DNA from: Beijerinckiaceae bacterium
GTDB lineage: Bacteria; Pseudomonadota; Alphaproteobacteria; Rhizobiales; Beijerinckiaceae
Assembly: GCA_947452005.1 (NCBI GenBank)
Contig: CANGBC010000001.1
Span: 248,001 to 312,000 of the forward strand
Length of the DNA stretch: 64,000 nucleotides
Reading direction: 5' to 3'
Below the pieces are notes generated by a model. The model made no database searches. It saw nothing but the letters and a program-made list of their open reading frames with translations, and was not told the DNA's origin. Made by a program: the position numbers and the translations under genes. Shown here one piece after another: positions 20,579 to 29,638 of the stretch. How positions within the stretch are numbered: position 1 is the stretch's first letter; each line of letters opens with the position of its first letter.

Positions 20579-21840
20579 GCTCCGCTCTCCCTGTTATTCA
20601 GTGTTTTTTCCTGCGTGCGCCCGAGCCATATAGCAAGCCCTGCCCAGACGCCCATGACGGGAATGGCAAGGCCCGCGACCGTGAGCGCTGAGCCCACGAG
20701 CCCGACAAGGCCCGCAAACACCCAGCTCCAGACAACATCGCCCCCTCGGAACACAACCGTATCAATGAGGTTCTTGGCTTTATACTTCTCTTCGCGCGCA
20801 ATGGATGTGAAAAGAATTTCGCGTGCCGGATTGGAAAAGGCAAAATTCAGCGTGCGCTGCAGCGCCTGAAAGGCAACAACCACATACAGCCCGGGCGCCA
20901 GCAGAAGCGCGCCGAAGCCAAGTGCGAAAACAACAGGCAGCACTGCGGCAGCTGGCCCCGCGCCCAGACGTTTGATCAGCTGGCCGGTGGCCGCAAATTG
21001 CAAGGCCAGCGTCATCAGATTGGCGATCAGATCCATACTGGCAAAAATACGCGTGCGCACGGCAGGGTCAGCCGAGACGGCACGCACGACATCCTGCTGG
21101 ATGAAATAGAGGAACGTGCCTGCCAGTGAGAGCAGCGCGACCCACAGCGCGATTCCGCTGAGATAGGGCGAGCGCAGCAGCAGGCGAAAACCTTCCGTCA
21201 TGCCGCCACCCAGCGCCGCGCGGGTGGGCTCAGCACTGGGCGCGCTCTGCAGTTCAAGCCGCGTGGCGCAGAAAACAGCAGCCTCCAGCAAGACACCCGC
21301 GACAATGAGAAGATTGGCCGGGCCAATCAGGCCGCTCAGACCAACGGTGATTGACGAGCCCAGCAATGTGCCAGCCGTGCCGCCCGCCGCGATAAAGCCA
21401 AACAGTCGTTTGCCTTGTTCGGTGGAAAACAGATCCGCCATGAAGGACCAGAACACCGACACCGCAAAAAGATTGAACACACTCACCCAGACAAAGAAGA
21501 CGCGTGCTGTCCATGTGACGTCGATGTTGAAGGTGAGCAGGACCCAGAAGACCGCCAGATTGAGAATGAAGAAGCGATAGATGAGCGGGATGAACTGGCG
21601 GCGCGACCAGCGCCCCACAAGCCCTGCATAAAGGGGCGAGGCTGCCAGCATGACAAAGAAAGTCGCGGTGAACAGATATTGCAGCACATCGCGCCCGGCC
21701 GCGATGCCCATTTCATCGCGCAGCGGGCGCAAGATCAGATAAGACGCCAGCAGGCAGAAGAAATAGAGAAACGACCACAATGTGGCGCGTATTTCTTGCG
21801 GGCGGACATCGGCAAAGCGGCCCAGAAGCTTTTGGAGCAT
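20575..21840 (-). CDS. NTP/NDP exchange transporter-like (NTT/Npt family) membrane protein
   Basis: A 421-residue protein with about twelve membrane helices. The start FADVRPQEIRATLWSFLYFF, the segment YLILRPLRDEMGIAAG and SVFWSFMADLFSTEQGKRLFG are family features of the ATP/ADP translocase-related group. Classical NTTs belong to intracellular bacteria and plastids. Free-living relatives have uncertain substrates, and no such transport should be assumed. It is the first gene of a coupled run with an exported aldo/keto reductase and an MFS carrier. Confidence 0.82.
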   Translation of the reverse strand: MLQKLLGRFADVRPQEIRATLWSFLYFFCLLASYLILRPLRDEMGIAAGRDVLQYLFTATFFVMLAASPLYAGLVGRWSRRQFIPLIYRFFILNLAVFWVLLTFNIDVTWTARVFFVWVSVFNLFAVSVFWSFMADLFSTEQGKRLFGFIAAGGTAGTLLGSSITVGLSGLIGPANLLIVAGVLLEAAVFCATRLELQSAPSAEPTRAALGGGMTEGFRLLLRSPYLSGIALWVALLSLAGTFLYFIQQDVVRAVSADPAVRTRIFASMDLIANLMTLALQFAATGQLIKRLGAGPAAAVLPVVFALGFGALLLAPGLYVVVAFQALQRTLNFAFSNPAREILFTSIAREEKYKAKNLIDTVVFRGGDVVWSWVFAGLVGLVGSALTVAGLAIPVMGVWAGLAIWLGRTQEKTLNNRESGA

Positions 21841-21916
21841 GTTGCGTCAGCTCTCGTTTTCGCGCAGGTCTTCATTGGACGAAGCGAAAATCTAGCTGCA
21901 CGCACGCGGCTTGTCA

Positions 21917-23623
21917 TCAGGCATGCATCAGGGCGGACTTTTTAGGATCGTAATAAGCCACCGTTTCAAACCCAGTTGCAGCCACGGTGGCCACGACCTG
22001 GCCGCCGACCTTGCGGGTATAGGTGGAGCCGCTCAGCGTCCATTCCTTGGCCGCGCCTGCGAGGTACAGCGTGTCTGCACCCGCCCCGCCATCGAGCGTC
22101 ATGGTGCCGCTGGCCGCCGAATAAACGCGATCTGCGCCCACGCCACCCTTCACCGTGCCAATCTTGCTGCCATAGGCGAGGCTGACATTGTTTTGGGTGT
22201 TTCCGATCGAGCTAAAGGCGCCTTCGCGCAAATCCACGAGATTGCCTTTCGTCATGGCGGTGAGATCAATCGTGCCGCCTTTTGGGGTCCACAGCGATTC
22301 CAGTCCCGCCCATCCATCGGTGAATGTTGTGGTCTGATATTTACTGAGCGCCTCGGCATTGGTGGGTGAGCGATTGGCGCCATAAAGATATTGCAGGGCT
22401 GCAATGTCATAGGCCATGAGCGTTTGCGGATTGGCGGAAATGCCAGTCGCGCCATAATAGGACATGACCGTTTTGCGGCGATTGTCATCGGTCTTGGCCA
22501 GATATGGCCCAGGCGTTCCGCCCCCGCCTGCATTGTAATTGCCGGGATGTTTCAGCCCCAGCGTATGACCAATCTCATGCACAAGGGTCAGCAGCCCATA
22601 AGAGCCTTTGGAAAAATTATTGTTGGTCGCCTGATCATTGGCGAGCATGAGATATTGCGCATGTGCGCCGCTGCGATTGGGCATGTAGGCATAGCCCGCA
22701 CTCGTGCCGCCCTGATTATTGGTGCCAAAGACAATGTCAGCCTGTGCCGGATCCTCAACCAGTTCGAAGCTCTGATTGATGACATTGGAATAATAGTCAA
22801 AGACATCTTTCACCGCCTGTTTCTGAGTGGCGGTCATGACTGCGGCCCCTGTCGCGTCCGAGCCGCTCAAATGCGACAGGAAGCTTGAATCCATAAAGGC
22901 GAATTTGAGCGGACGGCCGACGACATTTTGCAATTCCGTGACGCCGGTTTTGATCAGATTCGTCGTTTTGGTCGCCACGCTCCCTGTCGCATGGTGCCAT
23001 GCATTGGTGCCGCCCATCACCAAAGCATCGATGTTTTTGTCACCACTTGTCGTTGGCAAAGTGGAAGGCGCCTGACCTACGCCGATCTGATAGCTGCCAT
23101 AAATATTGGTGTTGGTGCCGGTCTTGCCAATCGGCTGGCCTGTGATGCGAATGGTATAAAGACCTTCGGTAGTAGCGGTGATCGTAAAAGCGTTTTGTGT
23201 TTTGCCAGCGCCCGCCAGCGCCGATTTGACGATTTTGTTGCTTGCATCAACCAGATCAACTTTCATCTGCCCGCGTGAATCGGACAGGCCAAAGGCTGTT
23301 GAAATGGTGTAGGTCGCACCCGCTTTCAGCTCGACCGTCTGGCTTGCAGAATTGGGCCCGCTCGCACCGACCGAGACGGTTTTGCTGCCATACATCTCAT
23401 ATGTGCCGCTTGATTTGGACAGTTCAATTGTTGCCAGCCCGCTTCCAGCTGATTGAATTTGAGCGGCTGCCACACGTGCCGCCGCATCGCTCAGGGTTTG
23501 CGACAGGCGCAAAGGCTGCATGACGACGGGTTTGGCACTCGCCCTCTGCGCTGGCGAAGATGCGGGCGTTTGCAAAAGCGCCAAAGATTGTGTGGCAGAG
23601 TTCAGTGCAGCGAGACTGGTCAT
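21917..23623 (-). CDS. RTX-type M10 zinc metalloprotease (serralysin-like)
   Basis: A 568-residue secreted protease. The zinc motif HEIGHTLGLKH begins at about His349, and the Met-turn lies in VMSYYGATG. An N-terminal beta-rich region (about 60-190) resembles a pre-peptidase C-terminal domain. Glycine/aspartate repeats near the C-terminus (KGGVGADRVY, LDGGAGADTLYL) are calcium-binding RTX units. There is no N-terminal signal peptide, which fits type I secretion, but no type I genes lie nearby. ATG at 23623 follows AGGA. Confidence 0.88.
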   Translation of the reverse strand: MTSLAALNSATQSLALLQTPASSPAQRASAKPVVMQPLRLSQTLSDAAARVAAAQIQSAGSGLATIELSKSSGTYEMYGSKTVSVGASGPNSASQTVELKAGATYTISTAFGLSDSRGQMKVDLVDASNKIVKSALAGAGKTQNAFTITATTEGLYTIRITGQPIGKTGTNTNIYGSYQIGVGQAPSTLPTTSGDKNIDALVMGGTNAWHHATGSVATKTTNLIKTGVTELQNVVGRPLKFAFMDSSFLSHLSGSDATGAAVMTATQKQAVKDVFDYYSNVINQSFELVEDPAQADIVFGTNNQGGTSAGYAYMPNRSGAHAQYLMLANDQATNNNFSKGSYGLLTLVHEIGHTLGLKHPGNYNAGGGGTPGPYLAKTDDNRRKTVMSYYGATGISANPQTLMAYDIAALQYLYGANRSPTNAEALSKYQTTTFTDGWAGLESLWTPKGGTIDLTAMTKGNLVDLREGAFSSIGNTQNNVSLAYGSKIGTVKGGVGADRVYSAASGTMTLDGGAGADTLYLAGAAKEWTLSGSTYTRKVGGQVVATVAATGFETVAYYDPKKSALMHA

Positions 23624-23776
23624 GCGGCGATCCTGAGAGCGGTCCATCGAAAGATGGCCGCATGCTGGGGCTTCGCTGCTGGCTAAAATATTAATGCGCG
23701 TTCAGACTCGCGCGTTTCTTCTGCGGAATGCTGAGCGAAATCTTGCCACGATTGTCAGAAAAGAGCTGCCGTTGCG

Positions 23777-24247
23777 TCAGAGCTTTTCCCATGTGTCAAA
23801 CATTGCAGCCTGTCCCAGGCGCGCACCGCTGTCATCGGTGACGCTCCACAAAATGACATTGGAAATGCGGAAACGCGCGCCGCTCGCGCTGATGCGAATG
23901 CCAGCATAATCATCGATAAAACCCTTGCGCGCAGCCAATTCCATCAGGCGTTGGCGTTCGTCTCGCAACATGGGTTCGGCTGTGAGGCGCGAGGGCATTT
24001 GCGTGAAAGCGGGAAAATCCATCTCCCACAAATCAAGCGCCATCTGGTTCCCGTAATTGAGAACAGGATCGGCTTCGAGCCCATGCGAGAGCAAGGCAAA
24101 TCGCGCATGGAACAAAGTGGCTGCGTCTTGCGCAGGATCGCCCGTGGCGTGAATGAGTTCGCGCCCGACCGGTCGTTTGAACGACTGGATCAAAGCGCGA
24201 CCATGCACCTGAATCTCAGGTCGCGACCAAATTTCGCGCTCCTGCAT
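23777..24247 (-). CDS. MEKHLA domain-containing protein
   Basis: A 156-residue soluble protein. The stretch ILNYGN-like VLNYGNQMALDLWEMDF and SRLTAEPMLRDERQRLM, followed by RKGFIDDYAGIRIS, match the bacterial MEKHLA family, a PAS-related fold of unknown role. Its ATG overlaps the stop of the molybdenum hydroxylase gene by one base (TGATG), so the two are translationally coupled. Confidence 0.82.
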   Translation of the reverse strand: MQEREIWSRPEIQVHGRALIQSFKRPVGRELIHATGDPAQDAATLFHARFALLSHGLEADPVLNYGNQMALDLWEMDFPAFTQMPSRLTAEPMLRDERQRLMELAARKGFIDDYAGIRISASGARFRISNVILWSVTDDSGARLGQAAMFDTWEKL

Positions 24248-26502
24248 CAGGCCATGCCGGCCTTGATGCGCTCAGGAGTCAAAGGTGCGCGACGTAGGCG
24301 CAAGCCCGTGGCATCAAAGATGGCATTGGCAAGCGCTGCCGCTGTTGGGCGTGAGGACGCTTCGCCCGCACCTGTGGGTGCCACTTCCGGACGATCGATC
24401 AAAATGACATCAATTTCGAGCGGGCGATCGGTGATGTCGGCGATGCGATAGCCATTCCAGTCGATGCTGGTCACATTCTTGTCGTCAAACGTGACTTCCT
24501 CGAACAGCGCACGGCTGGTTGATTGCGTGATGTTGGCTTCAACGACGGTGCGGATCATGTCCGGGTTCACGATCTGCCCGCAATCATGCGCGACGGTCAT
24601 TTTGCGCACGCGCACGCGCCCACTTGTTTTGTGAACTTCCACTTCCGCCACAATGGCCACACGCGTGCCAGCCCGGACCGAATAGGCCATGCCCTGCCCA
24701 ACAAAGACATCGCCCTGTGCCTGCTTGCGCGGCGCGGTTCGCTTTTGCCAGCCAGCCTTTTCGGTGGCTGCTTTGATGACAGCCACATCGCGCGCGTCTT
24801 TGACATATTGCAGACGGAAGTCGAGCGGGTCTTGGCCGAGCGCCAAGGCGACTTCATCCATGAAAGATTCAACAGCGAAATGCACCTGCGGTCCGCCCGG
24901 ATCGCGCATATGCGCGGTGCGCAAAGGCGAGGCGCGGTCGAGCAATGGGGGAATAATGCTGGAGATTTTTTGGAAGGCTTCAAAATTATAATTTTCTTCT
25001 GGCGGCCCAAAAATCAGAACAGGCTTCAGCGGCAGGCCGAGCAATTGCCCAGCCAATGTGTGCGAAGGATCGCCCTCATTGTTGAGGAAGTCGCGCTTGG
25101 AGAAAACTTTCGAGTCAAACTGCCAGCCAATGACGCGATTGCTAGCATCCACCGCCACACGAGATGTGTGCACACTGGCAGGCGCTTTCGGATCCCAGCC
25201 ATGGCCTTCATGCCGCATGCTTTGCACGCGCACGGGCTTGCCCACCGCCTTCGAGAGAACAGCGGCATCCATGACCACGTCGCCGGAATCATTGCGCCCG
25301 TAAGAGCCGGGGCCGACCATCGAATAGCAAAGAACTTTTTCTGGATCGACACCGAGCAGCATGGCCACGCCATCACGCGCGTAATGCGGCTTTTGCGTCG
25401 CCGTCCATATGCGCACGCCATCGGGCTTCGCATCCACAAGTCCGCAGGCTGGGCCCATGGGCGCATGTGATTGGAAAGGCCATTCATATTCAGCCTCGAT
25501 CACGCGCGCTGCTTGAGCAAAAGCAGCGGCTGTATCGCCCTTTTCCTTATCCATATCGCGCTTGATGACTTTGGCTTTGCGAATGTGCTCGTGTACTTTG
25601 TCATGCGTAGGGAAAGGCGGCGTGACATCCGACCAGGTGACTTTCAGCTGTCGGGCCGCTTTGATCGCATCCCATTCACGCGGTGCGACAAGGCCCAAAA
25701 AGCCTTTCTCGTGCACAATGGTGACGCCCGGAATATCTTTGACCGAGGCCTCATCAATGGAGACGGGAACGGCACCAGCCACAGGCGGGTGAATGACGCG
25801 CCCATGCACCATGCCCTCGACCTTTTTGTCGACGAGATATTCGGTGGTGCCGAGAATTTTGCCCTCAACATCGCGACGCTTGATGCCGCTCTTGCCGATG
25901 ATGCGATAATCTTTGGGTGATTTCGGCTGTGCGCGTCCCTTGATGGACAGATCGCTGCCAATGATCTTGTTCCATTCCAGCGTCTCACTGAAATGGCGTC
26001 CGCCGATCAAATCCGCATAGGCGACAGATTTCGTTGCATCGGCCTTGGCGATGACGCGGCCATTTTCCGTGCGCAGATCGCTGGCGGGCACGCCGAGTTT
26101 TTCGGAGGCCATTTCGACCAGCACCATGCGGGCCTCAGCGGCAGCGGCCCGCATGGCCACGCCACCTTTCCAGATGCCGGTTGAGCCCGAGGCGCCGCCC
26201 ATATTGATGGTGACATGCGTATCACCCTGCACAATCGCGACGCGCTCCAGCGGCAGATCGAGCTCTTCAGCAATCATCTGCGCCCAGCCGACGTCGGTTC
26301 CTTGCCCCATATCGACCTTGCCGATCCACCCTGTGGCATGGCCGTCTTTGTCGATGCTGATGTAAGTGGCGAGATTCTCTGGTTTCATTGGCAGGCGCGC
26401 GCTGAGGGGCGCGGTCTTGGCCTCAATGCCAGGCAGGGCAATGGCTATGGTGAAAGCGCCTGAGCCTGCCAGAAAAGCGCGGCGGCTGGTTGCGAGCGTC
26501 AT
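24247..26502 (-). CDS. Xanthine dehydrogenase family molybdopterin-binding subunit (IorB-like)
   Basis: A 751-residue molybdenum hydroxylase large subunit of the isoquinoline oxidoreductase beta / aldehyde dehydrogenase type. The N-terminus TSRRAFLAGSGAFTIAIALP is a Tat signal peptide. GKVDMGQGTDVGWAQMIAEE and GPGSYGRND are cofactor-binding segments, and the catalytic glutamate is expected in GAGEASSRP near residue 710. The ATG at 26502 follows GGGAGGATGAC. No [2Fe-2S] small subunit gene is visible in the window. A c-type cytochrome gene is divergent and may be the electron acceptor. The substrate is unknown. Confidence 0.92.
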   Translation of the reverse strand: MTLATSRRAFLAGSGAFTIAIALPGIEAKTAPLSARLPMKPENLATYISIDKDGHATGWIGKVDMGQGTDVGWAQMIAEELDLPLERVAIVQGDTHVTINMGGASGSTGIWKGGVAMRAAAAEARMVLVEMASEKLGVPASDLRTENGRVIAKADATKSVAYADLIGGRHFSETLEWNKIIGSDLSIKGRAQPKSPKDYRIIGKSGIKRRDVEGKILGTTEYLVDKKVEGMVHGRVIHPPVAGAVPVSIDEASVKDIPGVTIVHEKGFLGLVAPREWDAIKAARQLKVTWSDVTPPFPTHDKVHEHIRKAKVIKRDMDKEKGDTAAAFAQAARVIEAEYEWPFQSHAPMGPACGLVDAKPDGVRIWTATQKPHYARDGVAMLLGVDPEKVLCYSMVGPGSYGRNDSGDVVMDAAVLSKAVGKPVRVQSMRHEGHGWDPKAPASVHTSRVAVDASNRVIGWQFDSKVFSKRDFLNNEGDPSHTLAGQLLGLPLKPVLIFGPPEENYNFEAFQKISSIIPPLLDRASPLRTAHMRDPGGPQVHFAVESFMDEVALALGQDPLDFRLQYVKDARDVAVIKAATEKAGWQKRTAPRKQAQGDVFVGQGMAYSVRAGTRVAIVAEVEVHKTSGRVRVRKMTVAHDCGQIVNPDMIRTVVEANITQSTSRALFEEVTFDDKNVTSIDWNGYRIADITDRPLEIDVILIDRPEVAPTGAGEASSRPTAAALANAIFDATGLRLRRAPLTPERIKAGMA

Positions 26503-26683
26503 GTCATCCTCCCGGGTATTTTTGCTTTGATGCTGAGTGAGCCATGAATCGCGTGCGGGCGCAATTTGTATGAGAGACTGAGATTTCGCGTTGCGCCCCC
26601 TTTTCAGGGCCGCCCTCTTGGGCTTAGGCTGCCTACAACCGGGACAAAGACTCGGGGGCAAAACAGATTCTGGGGAGAAGCCA

Positions 26684-27073
26684 ATGACCCGACATGCGGG
26701 CGTTTTCCTGTTTGCGAGCCTTTTCGCAACTGCAGCATTTGCGCAGACGGCGGGCGGTCCCGCCGCCAAGCCAGATCTAGCGCAAGGCCGAGATCTTTAC
26801 GAGCAATCCTGTGGCGTATGTCACACCAAGCCCCTGATCACCAGCGGCCGCTTTGGCCCCGCTCTCTCGAAAGAAAATCTCGGCGGGCAGGCTGATGTGA
26901 TGGCGCAAGTCATTGCCAATGGCATCCCCCAGCGCATGCCAGGTTTCAAACATCATCTCAATGCGAGCCAAATTGGCGCCATCGTCGCCTATGTGCAGAC
27001 GCTTGATCCCCCGCCCCCTGATGCTGCCAAGCCAACAGCGCGCACCACCGGCGAACGCCGCGACGATAATTGA
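26684..27073 (+). CDS. Class I c-type cytochrome
   Basis: A 129-residue periplasmic cytochrome. Signal peptide cut after FATAAFA, one haem site CGVCH (Cys43, Cys46, His47), and the likely methionine ligand in QRMPGFKHHL. A Pro-rich tail ends the protein. GGGGAG lies before the ATG. It heads a plus-strand run with the Vgb-like protein and an isochorismatase-like protein, and is divergent from the molybdenum hydroxylase, so it may carry electrons from it. Confidence 0.92.
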   Translation: MTRHAGVFLFASLFATAAFAQTAGGPAAKPDLAQGRDLYEQSCGVCHTKPLITSGRFGPALSKENLGGQADVMAQVIANGIPQRMPGFKHHLNASQIGAIVAYVQTLDPPPPDAAKPTARTTGERRDDN

Positions 27074-27085
27074 GGGAGGCCATCC

Positions 27086-28933
27086 ATGAAATATTACGCA
27101 AGCGTCAGTTCATTCGCCCTCCTCGCCGCTCTGGCTTCGGGCGCGGCACATGCCGATGTCATGTTGTCAGGCACCATTAAAACGAAGGACGGTGCCACCA
27201 TGGCGGGCGTCACCGTTTCTGCCAAGAAAGACGGCTCGCCCATCACCACAACAGTCTTCACCGATCAGACGGGACGCTATTATTTCCCCGACATGCCGGA
27301 GGGAAAATATAGTGTCTGGGCGCAGGCCATTGCTTATGAGATGACCAAAAGCGAAGTCACGCTGACGACCGCCAAAGCACAGGATTTCACGCTGCAAAGC
27401 TTTGCTGATTTTGTGAAACAATTGCCGGGGGAAGAATTTCTCGCGGCCCTGCCGGAAGCCACAGCTGATGACGCGCGAATGAAGACTTTCATTCGCAAGA
27501 CCTGCACAGGCTGCCACACAGCCGCCTATCCGCTGCAGCATAAATTTGATGAGGTGGGTTGGAATTCCATTCTCGAAGCCATGAAGCGCTTCAATGTTTT
27601 GGGCGTGCATCGTGGCGAAGAGCCCCCCAATGCCAGCATCGATGCGCATCAGGCAGAGCTGGCGCGCTATCTCGCCCGCGCGCGTGGGCCCGGTGAATCC
27701 TCAATGAATTTCAATTTGCGCACCCGCCCGACAGGTGAAGCGGCGCGCGCGGTGTTTCGTGAATATGATGTGCCGCTGGACCCTGATCTGAAACTGCCGG
27801 GAACTTATTACACACATGATGGCAGCGATTGGTCGAAGGGCACGCCGTCAGGCATGTTTGGCGGCTATGGCGTGCATGATGCGGAAGCCGATCTCGACGG
27901 CAATATCTGGTTCACCCATTCATGGCCGAGCCGCACCATCACTGTCGGCCGCATTGATGCCAAGACGGGTGCCTTCAAGGCAATCAAGGTAGATGAACCC
28001 AATGGCTTTGCTGCGCAGACGCACGGCATTGTGCGCGACCAGAAAGGTTTTCTCTGGTTCAACACGCGCCCGGGGACATCGCCGGGAGGGAATCCAACAG
28101 GCCTCGCCAAACTCGATCCAAAGACAGAAGCCGTCAAAGTCTATGTGCCGCCCAAGCCTATGTCTGGCACAGCCGGCACTTTGGACGTTGACCCCAAAGG
28201 CTTCATCTGGGTGACGACGCCCGATGGCGTGTTGCGTTTTGATCCCGAGAAAGAAGCCTTCCTCGAATTCAAATCGCTCAATTACAAGAGTGAAAAAGGT
28301 GTCGGCACGGTCTATGGCACTGCGGCAGATGCCGCTGGCAATGGCTGGTGGCTTGATATGAAATTCGACAAGGTTTTGCGTGGTGATCCAGTCAATGGCC
28401 AGACAGGCGAAATTCAGCTGCCGCCCGTACAGGCTGAACTTGACCGGCTCAATGCTGATGAAAAAGCGCTCTATGCCAAATATGTCGTGCCGGATTTCAA
28501 CACGCCTTACCCGTGGGCGCAGGGTGCGCGCCGCATGGGCGGTGACAAGAACCCCGATGGCGAATTTGTTTATGTCGGCAATTCATTCGGCGGTAATCTG
28601 GCGCGCATCAATATCAAGACCAACAAGGTTGATCTGATCCCGCTGCCCAATCCATCCAGCCAGCAGCCCTATCAGGTGACCGTTGATAAGGGTCATAATG
28701 TCTGGACGAATCTGTGGAGCACGGATTCGATTGCCAAATATGATCCGGCAATGTCGCAATGGACGCTTTTTGATTTGCCTTCACGCGGTACGGAAACACG
28801 CTATGTGTCACTGCTCGAGAAGGACGGAAAATTGCAGGTTGTCTTGCCCTATTCACGCACACGTCGTGTGGCTGTCATGACGGTGCGCAGTGAAGATGAG
28901 ATGAAAGCCCTGTCTGCGCGCGCGGCGCGCTGA
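27086..28933 (+). CDS. Exported fusion: carboxypeptidase-regulatory-like domain, haem-c site and Vgb-like propeller
   Basis: A 615-residue exported protein. Signal peptide ends GAAHA. Residues 25-110 look like a carboxypeptidase-D regulatory (Ig-like) domain (DQTGRYYFPDMPEGKYSVWA). A single haem-c motif, CTGCH, lies at residues 140-144. From about residue 240 to the end repeated WFT/WVT strands (GNIWFTHSWPSRTITVGR, GFIWVTTPDGVLRFDPEK) form a virginiamycin B lyase/SMP-30-like beta-propeller. The ATG at 27086 has GGGAGG six bases upstream. A role in periplasmic redox chemistry or lactone-type cleavage is inferred. Confidence 0.85.
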   Translation: MKYYASVSSFALLAALASGAAHADVMLSGTIKTKDGATMAGVTVSAKKDGSPITTTVFTDQTGRYYFPDMPEGKYSVWAQAIAYEMTKSEVTLTTAKAQDFTLQSFADFVKQLPGEEFLAALPEATADDARMKTFIRKTCTGCHTAAYPLQHKFDEVGWNSILEAMKRFNVLGVHRGEEPPNASIDAHQAELARYLARARGPGESSMNFNLRTRPTGEAARAVFREYDVPLDPDLKLPGTYYTHDGSDWSKGTPSGMFGGYGVHDAEADLDGNIWFTHSWPSRTITVGRIDAKTGAFKAIKVDEPNGFAAQTHGIVRDQKGFLWFNTRPGTSPGGNPTGLAKLDPKTEAVKVYVPPKPMSGTAGTLDVDPKGFIWVTTPDGVLRFDPEKEAFLEFKSLNYKSEKGVGTVYGTAADAAGNGWWLDMKFDKVLRGDPVNGQTGEIQLPPVQAELDRLNADEKALYAKYVVPDFNTPYPWAQGARRMGGDKNPDGEFVYVGNSFGGNLARINIKTNKVDLIPLPNPSSQQPYQVTVDKGHNVWTNLWSTDSIAKYDPAMSQWTLFDLPSRGTETRYVSLLEKDGKLQVVLPYSRTRRVAVMTVRSEDEMKALSARAAR

Positions 28934-28954
28934 TATTTTTGCAAGGAGACAAAA

Positions 28955-29584
28955 ATGAAGAAAATGCAAAAGATCATCGCAGCTGCGGCATTTGCGTTAT
29001 CTGGGTCTGTTGTGCAGGCCGCCGATCTGGCTGCGGAATGGGGCAGCATCAAAGCGCCCGACATGCCGGCTCTTCAGAAAGCCACGCCCGATGTGAAGAC
29101 CACGGCGCTGATCGTCATGGATTTCATGAAGACATCTTGCACCGAGCAAGCGCGGCCGCGTTGCGTGGCCACCATTGCACCTGTGAAGAAACTGATTGCA
29201 GATGCGCGGGCCAAAGGCGTGGCGGTTGTCTATGCTGTAACAGGCAATGAGCCCGTCATGACCAACTTCCTGCCGGAACTGGCTGCGCAAGCGGGTGAGT
29301 CTATTGTGGCGGCCCGTGCGGATAAATTTCTGGGCACAGATCTTGACAAGATCCTGAAGGACAAAGGTATCAAGACGGTGATCCCGGTTGGCACGGCGTC
29401 CAATGGCGCGGTGCTCTATACGGCAACCGGTGCAGCCTTCCGCAATTATGATGTGCTGCTGCCCATTGATGGCATGTCCGGCAATAATGCTTGGTCCGAA
29501 CAGATCGTCGCTTGGCAGCTCGTCAACGGTCCGGGGTTGGCTGATCGCGTCAAGCTCACAAAGACGGATATGATTTCGTTTTAA
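28955..29584 (+). CDS. Exported isochorismatase-fold protein lacking the catalytic cysteine (Ala at that site)
   Basis: A 209-residue protein with a signal peptide cut after VVQAA. The isochorismatase/cysteine hydrolase fold is evident: acidic residue Asp56 in IVMDFMK and Lys124 in ADKFLGTDLD. At the nucleophile position of the family GxxTxxC motif the sequence is GTASNGAVLYTA, so the cysteine is replaced by Ala152. Two other cysteines (SC, RC near 61-70) could form a disulfide. AAGGAG lies before the ATG. It is the third gene after the cytochrome and the propeller protein. Confidence 0.86.
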   Translation: MKKMQKIIAAAAFALSGSVVQAADLAAEWGSIKAPDMPALQKATPDVKTTALIVMDFMKTSCTEQARPRCVATIAPVKKLIADARAKGVAVVYAVTGNEPVMTNFLPELAAQAGESIVAARADKFLGTDLDKILKDKGIKTVIPVGTASNGAVLYTATGAAFRNYDVLLPIDGMSGNNAWSEQIVAWQLVNGPGLADRVKLTKTDMISF

Positions 29585-29596
29585 GTGATCTTATCG

Positions 29597-29634
29597 AAAA
29601 AGAAGCGCCGCCCTTGTTTGAGGGCGGCGTTTTT
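29597..29634. terminator. Bidirectional terminator between the two isochorismatase-like genes
   Basis: Nine-base-pair stem, 29606-29614 with 29621-29629, six-base loop, A-run on the left and T-run on the right. It can end both convergent transcripts. Confidence 0.9.
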
Positions 29635-29638
29635 AGTG

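Noticed and set aside
24523-25470. Open frame of 315 codons on the plus strand inside the molybdenum hydroxylase gene
   Set aside because: Shadow of a well-supported gene, with His/Arg-rich composition typical of antisense frames.
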